A stretch of 64,000 bases of DNA. Source: Aureimonas sp. AU20 (GTDB taxonomy: Bacteria; Pseudomonadota; Alphaproteobacteria; Rhizobiales; Rhizobiaceae). Positions 1-8,189 of the stretch are shown piece after piece (within the stretch, counting starts at the first letter, position 1; the number at the start of each line of letters is the position of its first letter). The position numbers were made by a program, and so were the translations under genes. The DNA lies in assembly GCF_001442755.1 (NCBI RefSeq), contig NZ_CP006367.1, forward strand, positions 1,364,001-1,428,000, in the 5' to 3' direction. Below the pieces are notes generated by a model. The model was not told the DNA's origin. It was given only the letters and a program-made list of their open reading frames with translations, and searched no databases.

Positions 1-659
1 ACATAGGCGTTGCCGGGGCCGACGATCTTGGCCACCGGCGGGATGGTCTGCGTGCCATAGGCGAGCGCGGCCACGGCCTGCGCCCCGCCGACGCGGTAGA
101 TTTCGGACACGCCGGCGATGCGGGCGGCGGCCAGCACCAGCGGATTCAGGGCACCGCGCATGGCCGGCACGACCATGGCGATGCGCCGGACGCCCGCGAC
201 CTTGGCGGGAACAGCGTTCATCAGAACGGAGGAGGGATAGCTCGCCGCCCCGCCGGGCACGTAGAGGCCGACCGATTCCACCGCCGTCCAGCGCGAGCCG
301 AGTTCGGCGCCGATCGAATCGGTGTAGCGATCGTCCTTCGGCATCTGCCGGGCATGGTGGCTCTCGATGCGCCGATGGGCGAGCTCCAGCGCCTCGCGCG
401 TCCGGCGCGGGGTCGCCTCCAGCGCCGCCTCGATCTCGGCTTCGGGAACGCGCAGCGTCTCGGGCGTCAGCGTCAGCTCGTCGTAGCGGGCGGTCAGCTC
501 GATCAGCGCCGCGTCGCCGCGCGCCCGCACGTCGTCGATAATGGCGCGCACGGCCGTTTCGACATCCACCGAGGCTTCTCGTTTTGCGGCCAGCAGCGCG
601 CGAAACCGCGTCTCGAAATCGGGTTGGTCGATATGAAGCCGCTGCGGCACGTCAGGCAC
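1..659 (-). CDS. hisD: Histidinol dehydrogenase HisD (3' part cut by window edge)
   Basis: Oxidises L-histidinol to L-histidine with NAD, the last step of histidine synthesis in the cytoplasm. About 219 N-terminal residues are visible; the rest runs off the left edge. The reverse translation contains the family stretch VGGAQAVAALAYGT followed by KIVGPGNAY, diagnostic for HisD. The likely start is a GTG: either 657-659 or 648-650, both in frame, with a GAGGGAG Shine-Dalgarno at 661-667 that fits the inner GTG slightly better by spacing. It lies 41 bases downstream of the DUF2948 gene on the same strand and is probably cotranscribed with it, a common arrangement in Rhizobiales. Family assignment is firm; the exact start is not. 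Confidence 0.95.
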   Translation of the reverse strand, partial: MPDVPQRLHIDQPDFETRFRALLAAKREASVDVETAVRAIIDDVRARGDAALIELTARYDELTLTPETLRVPEAEIEAALEATPRRTREALELAHRRIESHHARQMPKDDRYTDSIGAELGSRWTAVESVGLYVPGGAASYPSSVLMNAVPAKVAGVRRIAMVVPAMRGALNPLVLAAARIAGVSEIYRVGGAQAVAALAYGTQTIPPVAKIVGPGNAY

Positions 660-700
660 TCTCCCTCGGCGCGGCGGGCGATCTCTCGGCGCTCGGACCC

Positions 701-1153
701 TCAGCCCCTGTCGTGGTCGGGCCGCGACGGGGTGCTCCAGGCGGCGCCGAGATCGGTCAGCTGCGCTTCGATACATTCGACGTCGAGCCTTATCGCGGCA
801 CCGCCCGCGAACACAAGGTCGATCGTGCCGGACGGCTCCTCGCCCGCGCTCCAGCGCAGCGCGAGCAGCGCCAGCACGGCGTCGTCGTCGCTCTGCCGGA
901 AGCCGCTGCGCCGGACGCCGAGCACCCGGTCGAAATGCAGGACGCTGCGGCGGCGCTCGTATTCGCCCCGGCGGCGAAAGAAGCCCTGGCGCGGCGGAGT
1001 GTTTTCCCAGACGAAACGGTTGATCGGTACGGTGAACTGCCCGCGCTCGGGCGAAAAGGCGAGGTCGGCGACGCGAATCACGGCGTCCTGCACATGGGCC
1101 GACACGATGTCGAGATCGGCCGCGTCGAGCGCCATCAATCGAAGAAGGTCCAT
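701..1153 (-). CDS. DUF2948 family protein
   Basis: Small protein of 150 residues with no known biochemical function. It opens with MDLLRLMALDAADLDIVSAH, typical of DUF2948 proteins, which are confined mainly to alphaproteobacteria and often sit directly upstream of hisD, as here. The reading frame extends 10 codons further upstream, but the ATG at 1151-1153 matches the conserved N-terminus and was chosen. No signal peptide or membrane segment is visible. Neighbourhood with hisD suggests cotranscription but does not by itself indicate a role in histidine synthesis. Confidence 0.85.
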   Translation of the reverse strand: MDLLRLMALDAADLDIVSAHVQDAVIRVADLAFSPERGQFTVPINRFVWENTPPRQGFFRRRGEYERRRSVLHFDRVLGVRRSGFRQSDDDAVLALLALRWSAGEEPSGTIDLVFAGGAAIRLDVECIEAQLTDLGAAWSTPSRPDHDRG

Positions 1154-1244
1154 CCTGCCCGCTGCTCCTCGCCGCCCTGTCATGCTCCAGCGCAGCTAGG
1201 GCATCCCATGGCAAAGTGCGACGGCTCTCGGTGATTTTCCCGAC

Positions 1245-2240
1245 CTAATTGCTTTCGGGCTTGCGATATTGCTCGCCGACGCGCCCGAACTCGCCCTGCA
1301 GGCGGCCGATCGCGATCTGCAGATGGTAAAGCCCGATCAGCGCCGAGCGCGAGCGAAGCGCGGCAATAACCGAGCGCGGCGGGGCGGCGAGCGCCAGGGC
1401 AAGGCTCTTGGCGAGCGTACGCGCACGCCCGTCGCGCCCCCGCTGCACCAGGGTCGAGAGCGCACCGTTGCGCAGCGCCCGCGCGTTGATCCAGGAGAAT
1501 TCCGTGCGCCGGGCGGGCACGATCTCGTGCACGGCGGCCTCCCGACACCAGCCGAACCGAAAGCCGGCCTCCCGGCAGCGCGAGAAGAGGTCGGCATCGC
1601 CCCCGCCGGTGAAATCGAATCGCGTGTCGAACAGCGGCTCGCTCATGCGCCTCAGGACATCGGCGCGGATCGCGACATTGCCGGAAGAGACGAGAACCCC
1701 GATCGGCCCGCTCGCCTCGAACGGCGCGCGGAAAACGGGATGGGCGGCCAGCGCCCGCTTGCTCTCGTCCTCGAAGACCGGGATCTGCGGGCCACCGGTG
1801 ATGTCGACGCCCAGCCGATCCAGCGCCGCGCTATGCGCAGCGATCCAGCCGGGCTCGGCCGCCTCGTCGTCGTCCACGATCAACGCGATGCGCAACTGGG
1901 GAAAGAGCCGCGCGGCTGCCGCAAAGCCCGCATTATAGGCCGCACAATTGCCGCGCGCCTGCGCCACCACGATCGTGCCGGGGAGAGCGCCCGATTCGAA
2001 CAGGGGCCGAGCGGCATCGAGACCCGCCCGGCCTTCCTCGTCGTTCTCAACGAGAATTACCGCGAAGGGGCTTGAGCCTTCCTGCATGCGGAGCGAGGCC
2101 AGCGTGCGCAGAACCAACGCCGGCCGCCGAAAGGTCGGCACCACGACCGCGATCTCCACGCCCTGATCGAGACCGGGCGAGGCGACCTCAAGGAGGACGC
2201 CGGGCGGCAGCGGCGCGGAAAGAAGGGGCGCTTGGGTCAT
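1245..2240 (-). CDS. Glycosyltransferase family 2
   Basis: A 331-residue GT-A fold transferase expected to move a sugar from a nucleotide donor to a growing glycan on the cytoplasmic face. The N-terminal part shows the GT2 nucleotide-binding strand IAVVVPTFRRPALVLRTL and, about 85 residues later, the metal-binding acidic motif IVDDDE. No transmembrane helix is evident, so it is probably soluble or peripheral. The start used is the ATG at 2238-2240; the frame stays open another 43 codons upstream but that part looks non-coding. The divergent neighbour encodes another likely sugar-handling enzyme (DUF6492), and the next genes are a flippase and a Wzz-like protein, so the likely role is assembly of a surface polysaccharide repeat unit. 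Donor and acceptor cannot be told. Confidence 0.85.
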   Translation of the reverse strand: MTQAPLLSAPLPPGVLLEVASPGLDQGVEIAVVVPTFRRPALVLRTLASLRMQEGSSPFAVILVENDEEGRAGLDAARPLFESGALPGTIVVAQARGNCAAYNAGFAAAARLFPQLRIALIVDDDEAAEPGWIAAHSAALDRLGVDITGGPQIPVFEDESKRALAAHPVFRAPFEASGPIGVLVSSGNVAIRADVLRRMSEPLFDTRFDFTGGGDADLFSRCREAGFRFGWCREAAVHEIVPARRTEFSWINARALRNGALSTLVQRGRDGRARTLAKSLALALAAPPRSVIAALRSRSALIGLYHLQIAIGRLQGEFGRVGEQYRKPESN

Positions 2241-2392
2241 GAGGGAAGCCTGACGCAAAGGGATGAAAGATCCTTCAAACCGAAGGTTTCGCTTCACCCG
2301 AATTGATGCATTCGCAAGGCCGAGCCGATAGGATCGGCCCGAATGATCGGCGCCCAGCCGGCAAGTCACGGCCCTCCCGCGCGGACAGATCG

Positions 2393-3277
2393 ATGCCCCC
2401 TTCCATCGCGCTCGTCACCTCCTCCTACAAAGGCGATTGGGAGCGCTGCCGGCTTCTGTGCGACAGCGTGGACCGCTTCGTGACGGGCCATGCCGTCCAT
2501 TATCTTCTAGTGGAAGCGGCCGACCTGCCGCTGTTCAAGAGTTTCGAAGGCCCGCGCCGGCGCGTCGTGTCGGAGCGAGACCTATTGCCCTTCTGGCTGC
2601 GGCCGATCAACGATCCGATCGCGGCCGGGCGTCGGCTCTGGCTCTCGCCCTTCGGGCCGCCCTTGCGCGGCTGGCATGTGCAGCAGCTGCGCCGCATTGC
2701 CATGGGCGCGGCGATGGACGAGGGCGTGCTGGTGTCGCTGGATTCGGACGTCGTCTTCGTAAAGCCCTTCGACGTTTCGCATTTCCGGGCCGGGGAGGCC
2801 GTGCGCTTCTATCGCCGGGCGGGCGGGATGGCCGAGGTCGAGCCGGAGCGGCGGCCCGAGCACGAGCGCTGGTCCCGGCGCGCGGCCGCGCTGCTCGGCC
2901 TGCCGCCCGAGCCGATCCCGGCGCCGACCTACATCACCACGCTGATCGCCTGGCGGCGCGACACGGTGCGCGCGCTTCTGGAGCGGATCGGGGCCTCGAC
3001 GCATCGCCCGCCCATGATGGCGCTCGCCGGCTCGCGCGCCCTGTCGGAATGCACGATCTACGGGCGCTTCGCCGACGAGGTGGAAGGGCGTCCGGAGCGA
3101 CATCTGCCGACCGACGAGCGGCTTTGCGCGGTCTACTGGGACGGGCCGCCGCTGGACGCGGCGGGCCTTCGCGGCTTCCTGGAGGAATTGGCGCCCGAGC
3201 AGGTGGCGCTCGGCCTCCAGTCCTTCACGGGCACCGATCCGGCGACGATCCGCCGCGTGGTCGGGCTCGGCGACTGA
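2393..3277 (+). CDS. DUF6492 family protein, glycosyltransferase-like
   Basis: A 294-residue protein of the DUF6492 group. The sequence starts SIALVTSSYKGDWERCRLL and carries VSLDSDVVFVKPF, a DxD-type motif resembling metal and nucleotide-sugar binding in GT-A enzymes. No signal peptide or membrane helix is seen. The ATG at 2393 was chosen because similarity to the family starts there; the frame is open 30 codons further upstream. It is divergent from the GT2 gene and convergent with the flippase gene (20 bases between stops). Catalytic activity is inferred from the DxD motif and from the polysaccharide neighbourhood; no activity is established for this family to my knowledge. Confidence 0.75.
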   Translation: MPPSIALVTSSYKGDWERCRLLCDSVDRFVTGHAVHYLLVEAADLPLFKSFEGPRRRVVSERDLLPFWLRPINDPIAAGRRLWLSPFGPPLRGWHVQQLRRIAMGAAMDEGVLVSLDSDVVFVKPFDVSHFRAGEAVRFYRRAGGMAEVEPERRPEHERWSRRAAALLGLPPEPIPAPTYITTLIAWRRDTVRALLERIGASTHRPPMMALAGSRALSECTIYGRFADEVEGRPERHLPTDERLCAVYWDGPPLDAAGLRGFLEELAPEQVALGLQSFTGTDPATIRRVVGLGD

Positions 3278-3297
3278 GACGTCGAGACGCCTGTGGC

Positions 3298-4620
3298 TCA
3301 AGCCGTGGCGATGTCCGGCGCGCCGGCCGGCCCCGGCCGCTGCGGCCCGCGGCTGCGCCAGTCCAGCGCGACATAGCTGGCGCCGGCAGAGGCGATCCAG
3401 AGCGCGGCGAAGACGCCGTTGAGGCCGAGAATCCAGTTTCCGTCCGGCGTTGCCGCCGCGCCCTGGAGCAGCAGCGTCAGGAACCCTGCCTTTAGGCCGC
3501 CGAGCAGCGCCAGGATCGCGGCGCGCATCCCGGTGCGGCCGTGCGCGTAGAGCAGCTCGCTCTGATATTCCACGAGATTTCGGAAGGCCGGCACGAGAAG
3601 AACGAGAAGCACGAGGGGCGCCGCGTCCGCGACATTGCGCCCGAGAAGGGTGGGGGAAACCGTCAGCACGAAGCCGAGCGCCGCCATGCCGGCGACCGAG
3701 ACCAGCGCGATGCCGCCCTCCGTCAGCCAGCGCCGGCGCCAGGACTGGAGAAAGCCGGGGCTGCGGATCAGTTTCTGGACGATCATCATGTTGAAGGAGC
3801 GTACCGGCAGCGCCGTCAGGTCGATGAGGCGCATCAGCATGGCGTAGACGCCGGCCACGGCCGGCCCGCCCAGCGAGAGAACCAGAAGCTTGTCGAGTTC
3901 CGACTGAAGATAGAACAGGATGTCGGCGCCCGCGACGGCGAGGCTGTCTGACAGGCGCTTGAGATAGAGCGCCGGGCGTAGCCGCAGCCGCTGGCGCGGA
4001 TAGAACAGGGCGATGCCGAGGAGGGCGGAGCCCATATTGGCGGCGAGATAGAAGACGCTCCACGACAGGAGATCGCCCGAGCCGATGCCGGCATGGGCGA
4101 AGGCGAGCGCGGCCAGCGCCTTGACCGCCGAGCCCAGCACCACGAGCAGCGAGGCGCGCCCGAACTGGCCCATGCCGTTGTTGACGATGCAGACGATCTC
4201 CAGCGAGCGCCAGCCGAGGACCTCGGCCGCGACCACGAGGGCGAAGGGAAGAAGCGCCATGTCGCCGGCAAAGACCAGGGCGAAGAAGCCGAGCGCGGCC
4301 AGCACGACGAGCGGCAGCGAGAGAACCAGCGCGACGAGATAGCCGGCGGTGTAGGTGCCCACGAGATGCGGCTTGCGCGTGGCGGCGCGGTAGAGCGGCG
4401 AAACGAAGCCGAGCCCGGCGATGCGCGAGAGGACGATGCCCGTGGCCGATGCCGTGGCGAACAGGCCGAAGCCCTCCACGCTCAGCGCGTTGGCGACCGC
4501 CGTGAAATAGGCGAGCGAGAGAACGAGCCGGCCGGCCGATCCGCCGATGAGCTTGGCATAGTCGCGCAGAAGGTGAAGATTGGCTTGGCCGAGCCGAACG
4601 AGGCTTCGAATCGGGCGCAT
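3298..4620 (-). CDS. Wzx/PST-type oligosaccharide flippase
   Basis: A 440-residue, very hydrophobic protein with roughly a dozen predicted membrane segments, matching the polysaccharide transporter (MOP superfamily) family. It is expected to flip undecaprenyl-linked repeat units to the periplasm. The start is the ATG at 4618-4620 (MRPIRSLVRLGQANLHLL), preceded by GGAG at a good distance. This ATG shares the palindromic CATG with the first ATG of the divergent GH10 gene. It sits with a GT2, a DUF6492 protein and a Wzz-like protein, which together suggest a Wzx/Wzy-type export route; no Wzy polymerase or initiating phosphoglycosyl transferase is visible in the window. Confidence 0.85.
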   Translation of the reverse strand: MRPIRSLVRLGQANLHLLRDYAKLIGGSAGRLVLSLAYFTAVANALSVEGFGLFATASATGIVLSRIAGLGFVSPLYRAATRKPHLVGTYTAGYLVALVLSLPLVVLAALGFFALVFAGDMALLPFALVVAAEVLGWRSLEIVCIVNNGMGQFGRASLLVVLGSAVKALAALAFAHAGIGSGDLLSWSVFYLAANMGSALLGIALFYPRQRLRLRPALYLKRLSDSLAVAGADILFYLQSELDKLLVLSLGGPAVAGVYAMLMRLIDLTALPVRSFNMMIVQKLIRSPGFLQSWRRRWLTEGGIALVSVAGMAALGFVLTVSPTLLGRNVADAAPLVLLVLLVPAFRNLVEYQSELLYAHGRTGMRAAILALLGGLKAGFLTLLLQGAAATPDGNWILGLNGVFAALWIASAGASYVALDWRSRGPQRPGPAGAPDIATA

Positions 4621-5854
4621 GGCAAATCTCCAAAAGGCCGTTTCCGACGTGACAGAAGAGACCGACCGATTTCCCTTCTGCCCTCGCGTCCCGGATCGAG
4701 GCGAAGACGCCGCGCCGGTGGGTGGGGGACCCCCGTCCTCCCGCGCGCGCTCTCCTTCGAATCCTCTTCCGGCGGCGAAGTCTAGCCGGGCGGGCTTAAC
4801 GCGTCGTTCGCTCCTGGCCACGGGCGCGGCGCTTCTGGGGACGGCGGCGGTGAGAACCTCGCCGGCTGCCGCGCTGACGCCGCGCGTGCCCTTCGGCGCG
4901 GCGGTGCAGGTCGACCAGTTCGAGGCCGACGCCGACTACCGCGCGCTGATCGAGCGCGAATGCGATCTCCTCATGCCCTCCAACGAGCTGAAGTTCGGCC
5001 TGCTTCGCCCGACGCGGCCGGAATTCCTGTTCGAGCCGGCCGACCGGATGGTGAACTGGGCGCGCGAGCGGGGCATGCTGTCGCGCGGCCACGCCTTCGT
5101 CTGGTGGTCCACCAACCCGCCCTGGCTGGAGGCGATCCGCGACCCCGCCGATGCGGAGGCCGTGCTGGTGGAGCATATCGAACGCACCGCCGCGCATTAC
5201 CGGGGCCGTCTGGGCAGCTGGGACGTGGTGAACGAAGTGATCGCGCACGACCCGCGCGAGCGCGGCGGGCCGATGCGCGACACGTTCTGGCAGCGCCGGC
5301 TGGGCAACCGGCATGTTCCGCTGGCCTTTCGCGCGGCCATGCGCGCCGACCCGGAGGCGCGCCTCGTCATCAACGAATACGATCTGGAGTTCGAAGGCCC
5401 GCGCTACGACACCCGCCGCGCCGAGATCCTGAAGCTCGTCCGATCGTTGCAGGACGAGGGGCTGCGCGTCGACATGGTGGGGCTTCAGGCCCATCTCTAC
5501 AGCCATATCAAGGTCGATCGCGAGGCGCTCGCCCGTTTCGGGCGGGACCTCAAGGCGCTGGGCGTCGGGCTTCTGGCGAGCGAGCTGGACGTGATCGACT
5601 TTCAGGTGCGCGGCGACGAGGACGCGATCGACCACGCGGCCGAGATCGTCGTGACCGACTTCCTCGACGGGTTGTTCGCCGGCCAGCGGCCCTACGCCGT
5701 CATCACCTGGGGGATCAGCGACCGCTACACCTGGGTTCCCGACGCCATGCCGCGCACGGACGGGCGGCCCAACCGGCCTTTGCCCTTCGACGCCGCGCTA
5801 CGCCCCAAGGCCTGGTATGCGACACTACGCCACAGGCTCGCGCTCGGCGGTTGA
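4619..5854 (+). CDS. GH10 endo-beta-1,4-glycanase (xylanase family), Tat-exported
   Basis: A glycoside hydrolase family 10 enzyme of 411 residues if the ATG at 4619 is used. GH10 enzymes cut beta-1,4-linked backbones, classically xylan, with retention. Both catalytic glutamates are present: acid/base in WDVVNEV (E206) and nucleophile in LLASELDV (E322). The N-terminal TRRSLLATGAALLGTAAV is a twin-arginine-type signal, so export to the periplasm or outside is likely. The true start is uncertain: the ATG overlaps the divergent flippase start by two bases, and an in-frame GTG at 4718 would give a shorter n-region; neither has a strong Shine-Dalgarno. Located between a flippase and a Wzz-like gene, it may act on the exported polysaccharide rather than on plant xylan; that is inference. 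Confidence 0.87.
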   Translation: MANLQKAVSDVTEETDRFPFCPRVPDRGEDAAPVGGGPPSSRARSPSNPLPAAKSSRAGLTRRSLLATGAALLGTAAVRTSPAAALTPRVPFGAAVQVDQFEADADYRALIERECDLLMPSNELKFGLLRPTRPEFLFEPADRMVNWARERGMLSRGHAFVWWSTNPPWLEAIRDPADAEAVLVEHIERTAAHYRGRLGSWDVVNEVIAHDPRERGGPMRDTFWQRRLGNRHVPLAFRAAMRADPEARLVINEYDLEFEGPRYDTRRAEILKLVRSLQDEGLRVDMVGLQAHLYSHIKVDREALARFGRDLKALGVGLLASELDVIDFQVRGDEDAIDHAAEIVVTDFLDGLFAGQRPYAVITWGISDRYTWVPDAMPRTDGRPNRPLPFDAALRPKAWYATLRHRLALGG

Positions 5855-5951
5855 GGGCTGGGCGAGGGGGCGAGAGAGGTGTTAACGATTTGTTTTCCAT
5901 CTTCAGTGAAGTTTGATTGACCAAACTTCGAACCGAACGGGCACATCCCGG

Positions 5952-8006
5952 ATGTTTCATTCCGACAGCAGCGCGGAGCGTGCCGACGGCTCCGAGACGA
6001 ACTCCCGCCGGCAGGCGCAGGAGCGGGCGTCGCTGTTCGACCCCGCCGTGATCGCGGGCGGCATCTGGGACCGGCGCGGCCTTCTCGTGCTCACCACGCT
6101 TCTAGGCCTCGGTCTTGCCGGTGCCTACGCCTATTCCACACCCAAACGCTACACCGGCATCGCTCAGATCGTGCTCGACCCGCGCGATCTCAACATCGTG
6201 CAGAACGACGTCACCGTGGCGCCGACCGGCATGAGCACGGACGCGACGCTGGCGCTGGTAGAAAGCCAGATCGCGGTGATGACCTCCAACACGGTGCTAG
6301 AACAGGTCGTCTCCAAGGCGGGCCTCGCCGCCGACCCCGAGTTCAACGGCACCCGCACCAGCCTAATCTCCGGCGTCGGCAGCGTGCTTAGCGCGCTGTT
6401 CTCCTCCGACACCGGCGCCGTGGTGCGCGACCGTCAGCTTCTGACGATCTCCAACCTCGCCGAGCATGTGAAGGCGGCGCGCAACGCCAACAGCTTCGTC
6501 ATCAACGTTTCGGTCACCTCGGAAGACGCGGAGAAGGCCCCGCGCCTCGCCAATCTCCTGACCGAAACCTTCATCGCCGAGCAGGGCCGCGCCCAATCCG
6601 AACTGGCGCGCCGCGCCACAACCGCCTTGTCCTCGCGCCTTGCCGAGCTGCGCCAGCGCGTCGTCAACGCGGAAGACGCGGTGGAAAGCTACAAGGCCGA
6701 CAATCGGCTGGTGGGCGTCGGCGGCCGGCTGATCGACGACGACTACATCACCCGCGTCAACAGCCAACTGGCCGACGTGCGCGCCCAGATCACCGCGCTC
6801 GACGTGCGCGCCCAGTCTCTGCGCAAGGCCAGCGTCAACGACGTGGTGGAAGGCTCCTTTCCCGAGGGGCTGAACTCCGAAACGCTGCAGCGCCTGCGCC
6901 AGACCTATACGGACGCGAGCCAGAGCGCGGCGGTTCTCTCGACCCGCCTCGGCCCGCGCCATCCTCAGCGCATTGGCGCGGACGAGGCGGTGGCCACGGC
7001 CCGCCGGGCCATTCAGACCGAACTCGGCCGCATCGTCGCCTCCGCGCAGACCGAGCTCGCCCGCGCCCGCGAAACGGAAGCCGACCTGTCGCAACAGATC
7101 GACACGCTGCGCTCGCGCCAGATCGAGACCAGCGGCTCCTTCGTTCGCCTGCGCGAGCTGGAGCGCGAGGTCGACGCCTCGCGCGCGGTCTACGAGGCCT
7201 ATCTCCTGCGCACCCGCCAGACGAGCGAGCAGGAAAGCCTGAACACGTCCAATGTCCGCGTGATCTCCGACGCGACCGTCCCGCTCCAGCCTTCCAGCCT
7301 GTCGCGCAAGGTCGTGGTGGGGGCGGGCGGCATTGCCGGCTTCGGCGCCGGCCTCGCGCTCGCGGCCCTCGCCACCATGGTCTCGGTGCTACGGGGAGGC
7401 GTGCCTTCGTCCCGCCGTGTGGCGCGGGACCGCTGGGACGACACGACTATCGAGGACGCGCCCCTGACGCCGGCCGAGCGGCTGCGCGCGGCCGACCGCG
7501 CGGCCCGGGCGGATGCCAAGGCCGAAGCGCCGGCTGAGGCCCCTGAACCGGACGCCGCGACCGCGGCGGTGCCTTCGTCCCACTGGTCCTTGCGCGGCTC
7601 GGCCAGCGAGCCGGCGGAGCGCTCGGCCATAGCCGCCGAGATTGAGACGCCCTCCGTCGCCGAAACCGCACAGTCGTTCGGCACGGCAAGCGAGCATGAA
7701 GAGCCCTTGCCGGATTGGGACGAGGCGGACGAAACGGCAGAGTTCGACGAGAACGATGGCGATCTCGACCGCCGCCGCGCCGAGTTGCGCGAGCGCATTC
7801 GCGCCATCGGCCTTCGTCGCTCCGGCGCGCGCCCCGTGCGCCAGATGGAAGCCGAAACGGACCCGGCACACGCGCCGGCCGAGCCTCAGCCCGATCCCGA
7901 GCCGGCGGAAAATCCGGCCTCGGCCGAGGCGGTGCGCGAGCGCATCAGCCTGACGCTCGCGGCCGCGCGGCAGCGGCGAAGCCTGCTGCTTCACCCCTCC
8001 GCCTGA
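5952..8006 (+). CDS. Wzz/GumC-type polysaccharide chain-length/export protein with long C-terminal tail
   Basis: A 684-residue polysaccharide co-polymerase. It has a first membrane helix near residues 36-55 (GLLVLTTLLGLGLAGAYAY), a long periplasmic region with coiled-coil character, and a second helix (VVVGAGGIAGFGAGLALAAL) roughly 230 residues before the end. The cytoplasmic C-terminal part is acidic and rich in Ala, Glu and Pro. It lacks a Walker A motif or tyrosine-kinase domain, unlike many GumC/ExoP proteins. The ATG at 5952 is used; a TTG at 5913 is an in-frame alternative. Such proteins set polymer length and couple Wzy polymerisation to export. It follows the GH10 gene in the same direction by 97 bases and is followed by a hairpin at 8054. 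Confidence 0.85.
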   Translation: MFHSDSSAERADGSETNSRRQAQERASLFDPAVIAGGIWDRRGLLVLTTLLGLGLAGAYAYSTPKRYTGIAQIVLDPRDLNIVQNDVTVAPTGMSTDATLALVESQIAVMTSNTVLEQVVSKAGLAADPEFNGTRTSLISGVGSVLSALFSSDTGAVVRDRQLLTISNLAEHVKAARNANSFVINVSVTSEDAEKAPRLANLLTETFIAEQGRAQSELARRATTALSSRLAELRQRVVNAEDAVESYKADNRLVGVGGRLIDDDYITRVNSQLADVRAQITALDVRAQSLRKASVNDVVEGSFPEGLNSETLQRLRQTYTDASQSAAVLSTRLGPRHPQRIGADEAVATARRAIQTELGRIVASAQTELARARETEADLSQQIDTLRSRQIETSGSFVRLRELEREVDASRAVYEAYLLRTRQTSEQESLNTSNVRVISDATVPLQPSSLSRKVVVGAGGIAGFGAGLALAALATMVSVLRGGVPSSRRVARDRWDDTTIEDAPLTPAERLRAADRAARADAKAEAPAEAPEPDAATAAVPSSHWSLRGSASEPAERSAIAAEIETPSVAETAQSFGTASEHEEPLPDWDEADETAEFDENDGDLDRRRAELRERIRAIGLRRSGARPVRQMEAETDPAHAPAEPQPDPEPAENPASAEAVRERISLTLAAARQRRSLLLHPSA

Positions 8007-8053
8007 TACAATCTGAGCGCAATATCCCCGCCTATTTTCAACTGCGCGTTAAG

Positions 8054-8085
8054 AACACGCCGTGGGTCTCTTCCCCGGCGTGTTT
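8054..8085 (+). terminator. Candidate terminator after the Wzz-like gene
   Basis: A 9-bp perfect stem, AACACGCCG and CGGCGTGTT, with a 13-base loop and a short T run, placed 47 bases after the stop of the Wzz-like gene and before the ABC transporter operon. It separates the polysaccharide unit from the sugar importer. Confidence 0.5.
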
Positions 8086-8189
8086 GGCGTGCTAACTTTC
8101 GGAAAGAACAGGACCCGTCGGGGAGGCGGGCACAACAGGCAGGCCGGCCGATCCCGTTCGGAGGCCTCGCCGCGAGAGGGGAGGAACGA

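Noticed and set aside
2582..4633. Minus-strand open frame of 683 codons spanning the flippase and DUF6492 genes.
   Set aside because: It is in a different frame from the flippase and antisense to the DUF6492 gene, with no recognisable domains.
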